From positions 1-35,460 of the forward strand of contig JALLAP010000001.1 of assembly GCA_036939355.1 (NCBI GenBank): a stretch of DNA of 35,460 bases, read 5' to 3'. The position numbers and the translations under genes were made by a program. Every line of letters begins with the position of its first letter. Position 1 is the stretch's first letter. Positions 29,166-35,460 of this stretch are shown piece after piece. The DNA is from Thalassiosira profunda (lineage: Eukaryota; Bacillariophyta; Thalassiosirophyceae; Thalassiosirales; Thalassiosiraceae). The notes under the pieces were generated by a model, which had not been told where the DNA came from, searched no databases, and saw only the letters and a program-made list of their open reading frames with translations.

Positions 29166-29948
29166 ATGCCGTCGCGAAAAAAGGACAGGGGGAGGGAGAA
29201 GAAGAAAGCAAAATGCACACATGGCTTTGACAGAACTCTGCACGGGCGCGATAGCAGAACATTTGTGCAGGTCTTCCGTGACACATTTCGTGATGAAACG
29301 GGTAATGCGGTGGGGGCGGAGAGTGAAAACACCGTAATGATGACGGCGAATGCTTCCAGGGAGGCGATGATTGAGTGTGGGGAAAGGTACCCGGAGGTCT
29401 TGCGAGACGCCGCCAAGCGCGGTGTCGTTGTGGCTGAGCTTCTATGCATTGGAGTGAACTATCTCGTCAAAAAAGACTTGGCCGCTGGCGGAATAACGGG
29501 GGCCATCTCGCTGCTCTTAAATGGTCTGGGAGATCCGAGGGAGAGAGAAGTAATAATGAGGGAAAGAGACGCCACGAATGGCTGCAAGCGGGCCCTGGTG
29601 GAATGGTACCGCGAGCGCATTCCCTGCTCCTGCTTGGACGACTTATGGGCAAAGGTACACTCGTGGCCCAAGACCAGCCTTTGTCCTCAATGCCACGAGA
29701 GGAAGGCACGCAGAACTTTTTTGGTATGCACAGGCTGCGAGAGACAGCAATACTGTTCGGAAGCCTGCGCCGCGGCAGCCTGGCCCGGGCACAAAGAGAC
29801 TTGCAAGGGAATCAGAGAGTACCGAATGCAGCATGCACAAACACAGGCAGTGGGGGTTTTGGAGGGGACCGAAGAAGCTGCGGTCGGACAACAGAGTAAG
29901 ACAGAGGATACAGAGGCCGATCTGGAGGATTACACTTTGGAGAGCTGA
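29166..29948 (+). CDS. MYND zinc-finger protein of the MPSRKK type (right member of inverted pair)
   Basis: It has 260 residues from MPSRKKDRGREKKKAKCTHG (ATG at 29166 after GAGATAAA). The region REVIMRERDATNGCKRALVE, then WYRERIPCSCLDDLW is almost identical to the copy at 27285, and so is the MYND finger: CPQCHERKARRTFLVCTGC, ERQQYCSEACAAAAWPGHKETC. Ligands are complete. The C-terminus (about 220-260) is Gln/Glu-rich and not shared. The middle (about 30-130) is less alike between the two, so they are not a very recent copy. Function as for the other MYND genes: peptide-binding adaptor, probably nuclear, target unknown. Confidence 0.88.
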   Translation: MPSRKKDRGREKKKAKCTHGFDRTLHGRDSRTFVQVFRDTFRDETGNAVGAESENTVMMTANASREAMIECGERYPEVLRDAAKRGVVVAELLCIGVNYLVKKDLAAGGITGAISLLLNGLGDPREREVIMRERDATNGCKRALVEWYRERIPCSCLDDLWAKVHSWPKTSLCPQCHERKARRTFLVCTGCERQQYCSEACAAAAWPGHKETCKGIREYRMQHAQTQAVGVLEGTEEAAVGQQSKTEDTEADLEDYTLES

Positions 29949-30104
29949 TCGAAAAGGGCACATTGACCATTCATAAACAATAAACAGCTTCTGACTAACT
30001 ACGTGGGGAGCACTGAACTATTTTCTACAAACGTCCAAGGCTCCGATTATTTAGCTTCGATCTCCCACCAACGTTACATTGTTCCAATGTCCCATGCAAA
30101 ACTG

Positions 30105-30116
30105 CCCCCCCCCCCC
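30105..30116. other. 12-bp C homopolymer at the UTP11 stop codon
   Basis: On the minus strand the UTP11 stop codon TAG (30118-30116) runs straight into a G12 run, so the mRNA would carry twelve G's starting with the last base of the stop codon. Confidence 0.85.
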
Positions 30117-31096
30117 TACTTTGCCCGCTTCCTCCGCCACTTGTACACGGCCGGCTTTCCATCTTCCTTCCCCGCAATCTTCCGCTTCCGTCCCTTCATT
30201 CGCGCCTGCTGCTCCACCACCAGGTGGGCCTCGGCGTTTTGCAATTTCTGCAGGCGCTGTTGGCGCTGTTCCATTTCCGAGTACGCCGCCGAGCGTGATT
30301 TGGCCACCCATCGCTCGAGCCGCCGTTGCTCTTTCTGTTGTTTCAGGAGCTGCTTCTCGGTGAGCTGTTGTGGTGCAATTGGATTCCCCTCGGCGTCGTA
30401 CTCCCCGTCGCTGTCGTCGTCGTGGTAGTAGGCGTCGTGGGCGTCCTTCAACGGCACCTTGCCCAGCTTGAACAACGCCTGCTTTTCCAATGTCTTGACG
30501 CGGGGGCGGTTGAACGCCCGGCCCACGAGCTCGGGGAGGGTGTCAAAGTGCTTCGCCACATCGAATTCCTCCGCCTCCTTTTGTCCGCCCTCCACAAAAA
30601 TGGTGTGCTTTCGCTTCTTGGCCACCATTTGGCTCAAGCCCGATACGCCCGTTGCGTCGTCTTCTCCCGCGTCTCCTCCCCCGCCCTCCAAATAATGCAA
30701 TGAACTCTGCAATTTTTCGACCTTCCGGCCGTCCATCGCGCGCTGCATCCTAACATAGGCGAGATCCTGGTCCTTCATGATTTTGACGGCGTCCGGCCCC
30801 AATCCCTGTTCCTCGAGCTGCATGCGCCGCGCCTCCTCCGTCTTTTGGTGGCGTCCCGTGTTCCTTCCGCTGAGGCCGTCGACCTGGGAGCGGTGCATGC
30901 CAAAGTAAAATTCGTCGGGGTTGCGGTTGGCAATTTTGGACCGCATCGCCTTCAATCTGTCCTGCTTGCGGTGGTAGTCCTTGGAGCGCAATTTGTAGTC
31001 GCCCTTCTTCTCGAGGAGGCCGAGGTGCGATCGGGATTGGGGCTGGGACCGCTCCTTGTGCGTCACCCGCTTGACGGCGTTGCGGAGGGACGACAT
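30116..31096 (-). CDS. UTP11: U3 snoRNA-associated protein UTP11 (SSU processome)
   Basis: UTP11 is a small-subunit processome component needed for 18S rRNA maturation in the nucleolus. The 326-residue protein starts [20 protein letters not shown] (31096), followed by [20 protein letters not shown] and [18 protein letters not shown], which match the family signature (ERSQP, LGLLEKKKDY, NPDEFYY). The C-terminal half has the [20 protein letters not shown] block and the basic end ([13 protein letters not shown]). It is longer than the human protein (about 250 residues) owing to inserts, for example [15 protein letters not shown] and [18 protein letters not shown]. No intron. Divergent from the mTERF gene across 352 bp. 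Confidence 0.95.
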   Translation of the reverse strand: MSSLRNAVKRVTHKERSQPQSRSHLGLLEKKGDYKLRSKDYHRKQDRLKAMRSKIANRNPDEFYFGMHRSQVDGLSGRNTGRHQKTEEARRMQLEEQGLGPDAVKIMKDQDLAYVRMQRAMDGRKVEKLQSSLHYLEGGGGDAGEDDATGVSGLSQMVAKKRKHTIFVEGGQKEAEEFDVAKHFDTLPELVGRAFNRPRVKTLEKQALFKLGKVPLKDAHDAYYHDDDSDGEYDAEGNPIAPQQLTEKQLLKQQKEQRRLERWVAKSRSAAYSEMEQRQQRLQKLQNAEAHLVVEQQARMKGRKRKIAGKEDGKPAVYKWRRKRAK

Positions 31097-31448
31097 GGTT
31101 GGAGGAGTGTTTGGTGTTTGATGGATGATGACGGAGCCGCGCGGGGAGGGCTGCGATGCAGACGACGATACGAGGATGCAGGGGAGGCCGCCGGGCTGCG
31201 TCGACGCTCGAGCGGGCTGCGGACGATGGGATGGGGTCGACGCGGCGCGGGTGGTCGGAGGAGGAGGAGGCAGCGAGGAGGAGTGGCAGTTGCAGTTGCA
31301 AGTCGAAGAAATGGGTGGTCGAGGAGCAACGGACTCGTGACGAGCTCCCTCCAGCCAAGCCAACTGCCCAACAGCAAGCTGCCAGCCAAAATAGCTTGCT
31401 GCCCTCGAGGTCCACGCCTTGGAGGCGAGGGAGGCGTCCGTCGGCACA
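31097..31448. promoter_or_regulatory. Head-to-head UTP11/mTERF promoter region
   Basis: 352 bp with a purine-rich run (GGAGGAGGAGGAGGCAGCGAGG, about 31257-31280) and no convincing coding frame. No motif is assigned. Confidence 0.3.
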
Positions 31449-33353
31449 ATGCGGAGGGCGGCGGCGGCGGCCGTCGCCGTGTTGGCGCACGTCGCGGGCG
31501 TCGTTTCTTTCTCGCTCGCCTTCCTCGCTCCGGCGGCGCATCAACGTCACAATCATATGCCACTGTCGACGAAGTGGTCGGCTGAGGACGATTGCAACAA
31601 CCTCGCGTCGGATCCTCTGCGGTGCGCAGAGAAGCCCGAGGAGGAGCCGTCGGTGCGCGACCTAATGGCGCTGCTGGAGCGGGCCTATCCCGCCGAGGGC
31701 AAGGAACGGTGGGCGAAGACGCGCCGGTACTTGTACCAACATCGCGCCCGGACGGGCGCCTCGCGAAAGGAAACGACCGCGGAGGGAGGCGTAACGAAGA
31801 GAAGGAGGCGCAGCAACGACGGTCCCCTCACCGCCGAGAGCGTGCGCCGCATCCTCTCCTTCTTGCGGGCGGCATTTCCCGACGATTTGGAACTGCAGGC
31901 GAAGATACTGCAGCGGTCGCCGCGCATTTTGGGGCAGCATCGCTCGATTGAGAGTCGATTAGTCCCCACGGTGGAGTTTCTGAGGGGATTGTACGGCGGA
32001 TTGGCCGGTGGGGACGGCAAGGAGGGAGGAATGTTGCACGAGGCCATGAAGAGGAACACCGATTTGCTGTTGGTCAGGGGTGTGGGGTACACGGCCGGCG
32101 GCGGGAATGCCTCTGTGCTCCGCAGCGACGGTGACGGCAGCAGCAATGGCCATTCGGAGGTGGAGGAGTATTTGCTGAACGATCTGGGCTTGTCGCAGTC
32201 AGGGATTGCCAAGCTCAAGCGAAATCACCCCGCAATATTCCAGCTGTCGTTGGAGGACACCGTCAAGCCGGCCGGGGAATACCTCCTTTCGGTGCTGGGA
32301 CCGCGCCAAAGAACGAAGGTGGCCAAAATTGCGATCCGCCATCCCGTGCTCCTGCAGCTCGACGTCGCGGCCAACCTCGCGCCGACCGCCGACTTTCTGC
32401 GCGCGTCGTGCGACCTGTCGAGCGCGGAGCTGGCCGACGTGGTCGCCGCGACGCCGGGTGTGCTGGGGCTGTCGGTGGAGGGAAACTTGGCGCCCACGAT
32501 ACAGTACCTTTTGGAGATTTTGCAGAGCGGAGGCGAACCCGACGAAGAGGCATCGAGGAAGCTTTTGCGGAAGTGCGTTCGGAAGCACCCGCAAATACTC
32601 GCGCTGTCGTTGGGCAATCTGAGTGCCAAGCGAGACTATTTCGATGGAATCGATGAAAAGAGGGATTGGCAGATGGGAGAGTGTGGCGAGGGAAATGCCA
32701 AACCAAAACGCAGCCTGGCCGCGAGCATCCTCGCCGGCGCGCCGTCGGCGTATTCCCTGAGCCTGGCCGCGAACATCGCGCCCAAGGTTCACTTCTTTTC
32801 TGGCTTGTGGGAAGGGGGCGGCTCGTCCCTCGCGGACGGCCTGCGCGAGTGCCCGCAAATCCTGACCCTGAGCTACGAGGGGAACATCCTCCCCACGCTG
32901 TCGTTTTTCAACATGACGGGATATATCGATCTCGACGCGGACGGGCGGCCGCGAACGCAACAACAGCCACCGACCGCGAAGCGACCATCGAACGTCGCCA
33001 TTCGGAGCCGCTACATCGCCACGTCGCTGTACAACCGGCTCCTCCCGCGGTGGCATTACGTGCTGGAGGAGCGAGAAAAGCAGCAACTGCTCGCGCAGGA
33101 GCTTGGAGCGCTCTCGGAAGGTAGCCCGAAGAAGGCGCCCTCCGAAGCCATCCGGCCCCCGTTGCACTTATTGGCGGGCGCCAGCGACGAAGTCTTTTGC
33201 CGGCAGATGAGGCTCTCTTTGGACGAATATTTGTCATACAAGGAGGAGGCAATTCCGCGGCTCAAATTCAGTTCGCAGTTTGCCATTTGGCTCAAGACGG
33301 GACGTCCCATTGAGATGGCTGCCGCACCAACAGAACAGTCTCCAGACACATGA
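31449..33353 (+). CDS. mTERF-family organelle nucleic-acid-binding protein
   Basis: The 634-residue protein starts at the first [23 protein letters not shown], followed by [13 protein letters not shown] signal-peptide-like start with AFLAP suggests plastid import, though mitochondrial import is possible. mTERF repeats (about 30 residues, two or three helices with a conserved proline) are visible: [114 protein letters not shown]. The repeats form a superhelix that binds DNA or RNA; plant and algal members act in organelle transcription, splicing and ribosome assembly. Which organelle and target is not shown. A long insert (about 110-230, Lys/Arg- and Gly-rich) interrupts the first repeats. The protein has no intron. 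Confidence 0.9.
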   Translation: MRRAAAAAVAVLAHVAGVVSFSLAFLAPAAHQRHNHMPLSTKWSAEDDCNNLASDPLRCAEKPEEEPSVRDLMALLERAYPAEGKERWAKTRRYLYQHRARTGASRKETTAEGGVTKRRRRSNDGPLTAESVRRILSFLRAAFPDDLELQAKILQRSPRILGQHRSIESRLVPTVEFLRGLYGGLAGGDGKEGGMLHEAMKRNTDLLLVRGVGYTAGGGNASVLRSDGDGSSNGHSEVEEYLLNDLGLSQSGIAKLKRNHPAIFQLSLEDTVKPAGEYLLSVLGPRQRTKVAKIAIRHPVLLQLDVAANLAPTADFLRASCDLSSAELADVVAATPGVLGLSVEGNLAPTIQYLLEILQSGGEPDEEASRKLLRKCVRKHPQILALSLGNLSAKRDYFDGIDEKRDWQMGECGEGNAKPKRSLAASILAGAPSAYSLSLAANIAPKVHFFSGLWEGGGSSLADGLRECPQILTLSYEGNILPTLSFFNMTGYIDLDADGRPRTQQQPPTAKRPSNVAIRSRYIATSLYNRLLPRWHYVLEEREKQQLLAQELGALSEGSPKKAPSEAIRPPLHLLAGASDEVFCRQMRLSLDEYLSYKEEAIPRLKFSSQFAIWLKTGRPIEMAAAPTEQSPDT

Positions 33354-33435
33354 TTAGAATTATGACTTGTTATGAGCAATGAAAGCAAAATATGCGTTTC
33401 TCTGTATGTCGATAGCTGTGGAATGCGAAAACTCC

Positions 33436-35444
33436 TCATTCATCTTCGTAGCACATGCGCACCGTCCGCGGTCGCACCCACTGCGGTGGCAGCGTTCTCA
33501 GCCTCGAATGCTTTTTGTACCCGGTGACCACAGTCGTTGTCGATTGCTTTTGTTTGCTGGCGTCGCCCGCGCCATTTCCGTCGCCTCCTTTTGCATCGCT
33601 CGATTCCTCATCCTCCACCTCGCTCAATTCGAGCTCGCACCGGCCCTCGAGTTTCAGCCTCCCCAGACCATCGTGAGCGAGCGCCACCATCTCGCAGTTC
33701 TTCGGATTCGCCAGCATGTGGAATTGATCTATCGAGTATCGAAAGTACCGGGCGAGGAATACGCGGATCGAGATGCCGTGGGCCACGAGGACGTAGTTCT
33801 GGGCGCGGCCGGACTCGAAGCTTCGCCAGAGGGAGTCGAGAAAGGTTGACACGCGGTCGAACTGGAATGTAAAGGGGTGGTGAGTTGAGGAGTTGGGAGT
33901 ATTCGAGACACAGGAACACAAAGGGCTCCAGGTGCAACTCACCACATCCGAAGCCGACTCTCCGTGAGGAAATCTGTAGTAAAACGATCCGAACTTGTGC
34001 CTCTCGGCCTTGGCCTTTCGGATCACCTGCGGATCCTGATAGTTGCCAACTGCATTGGCGCGACAAAGCAAAGGTGTGCTTTGTGAGCTGTGGAGAAACC
34101 AACATCAACTTCCAGCACAATCACTCACAGTCCTGCTCCCGGATCCTGGGGTCTTCGTGCCACGTCAAGCCCATCTCCATCAGCCTCGTGTACCACAGCT
34201 TTAACCGTTTGCTCCTCTCGGGCACATGCTTGAACTCCCCTGGATCGCACCACGCCGCCGCAATGCCGTGGAACGTCTCCACCGTCCGCGCGTACGGAGA
34301 GACGATGAAGTGCACGGTCTCCCCCGGCGGCAGCTCCTCCTTCAGAGCTTTGCCCGCCATTTTGGCCATGTCCCAGCCGAGCTTCGTCAGCCGCATGGCG
34401 TTGTCGGGCTTGGTGGCGTAGAGAGATTCGTCGATGTTGCCCTCGGATTGGCCATGTCTGACCATGAGGAGCTTGGAGGGGAGGCAGTCCGTTTTGTGGT
34501 GGAGAATGTCGCTGGACGTTTGCCGGCTGTACTTTTTGCTCCGGAGGGAGTGATCGGTGTAGTTCATTGTGGTTGCTGCATCATCATTTGATTCCGCGGT
34601 CGATTTCCTCGGGGGCGGTTCCGACCAGAGGAACTCCTCGTCGTCCGTATTGTGCGCATCCTCCCCCACGCTCTCCATCCCCCCGGGCGTCCTCCGTCGT
34701 CGGGACGGCGAGAACGACGGAGCGTAATTCTCAAAGTGGCTCCAGTTACTGTTCTTGGGATGGAAGTCCATCGAGACCTCCTGCAATAAATCAATCAATA
34801 ACAATCGTCAATATTCATTGCAAAAAGCATTTGCATTGCAACAACAGACATCACGTGCACCAAAAATGGTTGCAAAAAAAGCTGCCTGTTGCATTGCATA
34901 CACATCACGTGCTCACCCTCGTTAATACGGCGTCCGAGAGGGAGATGCGCTCCATCAGGCGCATGCGCTCGTCCCCCGACATTTTGCGCTGCTTCTTCCC
35001 CCCGCGTGTTGCAGGTCTGGCGCGTCCGGCATCGTTACTTTTTGCAAAGCTCGCCACGCTGTCGTCATCGTCGCTGCTCGTCTCCCCTTCGACCGCGTTA
35101 TCATTCAGCAGGAGTGACGCCCAGGAGGCGCACCGATTCGACACGAGCGGAAACGGGTGTTGATTTTGATTGCAACTGCGGCGCAGCGACGGTGGGAGGT
35201 GGGGAGGAGGTCCCTCCTCCCCACCCTCGTGTCGTCTCCGCCCTCGCTTTTTGCCGCCCTCAAAATTCGGCGCGGCAGCTGCAGATCTTGCAGTTCTGTG
35301 GGACACCCTTCCTAAAAAAAGCATCTTCAGCGGGACACCTTCTTCCTCTAAAAGCATCCGATACACTCCACTCTTTTCATTCTTCGGCTTTACCCACAGC
35401 AAAAAGGAAAAAAGCAAAGATAAAAGAAGTGTTACTGCAAGCAT
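33436..35444 (-). CDS. Histidine phosphatase (phosphoglycerate-mutase-like), four exons
   Basis: Exons: 35444-34917, 34780-34129, 34049-33943 and 33861-33436; introns of 136, 79 and 81 nt, all GT-AG, in phases 0, 1 and 0. Total is about 570 residues. The catalytic domain starts near residue 280 with LLMVRHGQSEGNID (phospho-accepting His285), then HFIVSPYARTVETFHGIAAA, then PRIREQDFGNYQDPQ across the exon 2/3 junction, PHGESASDVFDRV and NYVLVAHGISIRVFL (second His). All catalytic residues are present. The 'REQDFGN' form is typical of the AT74/Det1-like branch, whose substrates are not well known. The N-terminal 270 residues are disordered, with a hydrophobic first 18 residues. The start at 35444 is the weakest part and could be replaced by a later Met or an exon beyond the window. 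Confidence 0.85.
34781..34916 (-). other. First intron of the histidine phosphatase, with a repeated ACATCACGTG box
   Basis: The intron runs from GTGAGC (34916) to TTGCAG (34781). ACATCACGTGC occurs twice (about 34850-34860 and 34901-34911), each preceded by a GCATTGCA word, so the intron contains a partial tandem duplication with a CACGTG core. It may be a regulatory element; this is not shown. Confidence 0.5.
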
Positions 35445-35460
35445 ATTCCCCTTTGCCTGT

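Noticed and set aside
31419..31448. Upstream non-ATG start of mTERF
   Set aside because: The frame at 31419 begins with TTG; the first ATG at 31449 begins a clean targeting peptide.
1..35460. Operon, CRISPR, prophage, transposon or rRNA features
   Set aside because: Strands alternate, introns occur, there are no regular spacer repeats, no transposase or integrase motifs, and no rRNA-like sequence was seen by eye.

Overview
The window looks like nuclear DNA from a photosynthetic stramenopile, most likely a centric (Thalassiosirales-like) diatom. Five lines of evidence support this. Genes are split by short GT-AG introns (79-239 nt). Several proteins start with a signal peptide ending in an ASAFAP-type motif, the bipartite signal for import into a complex red-lineage plastid. 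There is a BspA-type leucine-rich-repeat protein with the C-terminal tail I associate with diatoms. There are three MPSRKK-type MYND zinc-finger proteins. The core genes are eukaryotic (V-ATPase subunit A, histone stem-loop binding protein, UTP11, mTERF). I see no prokaryotic operons, CRISPR arrays, rRNA, tRNA, transposase or viral genes. Genus-level assignment is inference.

Layout, left to right: V-ATPase subunit A (-, cut by the window edge and broken by a 251-bp tandem duplication); an orphan protein (+); a thylakoid-lumen-targeted protein (-) whose single intron is itself a good coding sequence; a BTB-fold protein (+); a GFA/CENP-V zinc protein (+); a 1082-residue disordered basic protein (-); a PhyH-like 2OG-Fe(II) oxygenase (+); a MYND protein with a frameshift (-); a plastid-targeted cold-shock-domain protein with a duplicated acidic helix (+); a DUF4239/bestrophin-like membrane protein (-); an LRR_5 protein (+); a single-pass membrane protein with a 10-cysteine tail (-); a secreted beta-propeller-like protein (+); a WD40-like protein (-); an acidic plastid-targeted protein (+); a MYND protein (-); SLBP (-); a MYND protein (+); UTP11 (-); an mTERF protein (+); and a four-exon histidine phosphatase (-).

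The genes do not form one pathway. They are packed in nearly strict strand alternation: 18 of 20 neighbouring pairs switch strand, giving nine head-to-head promoters and nine tail-to-tail junctions. The most interesting signals are (1) the alternative C-terminus hidden in the intron of the lumen protein, (2) the 251-bp duplication in V-ATPase with 14 of 14 differences synonymous, (3) the inverted MYND pair around SLBP that shares promoter blocks, and (4) the repeated acidic helix in the cold-shock protein.
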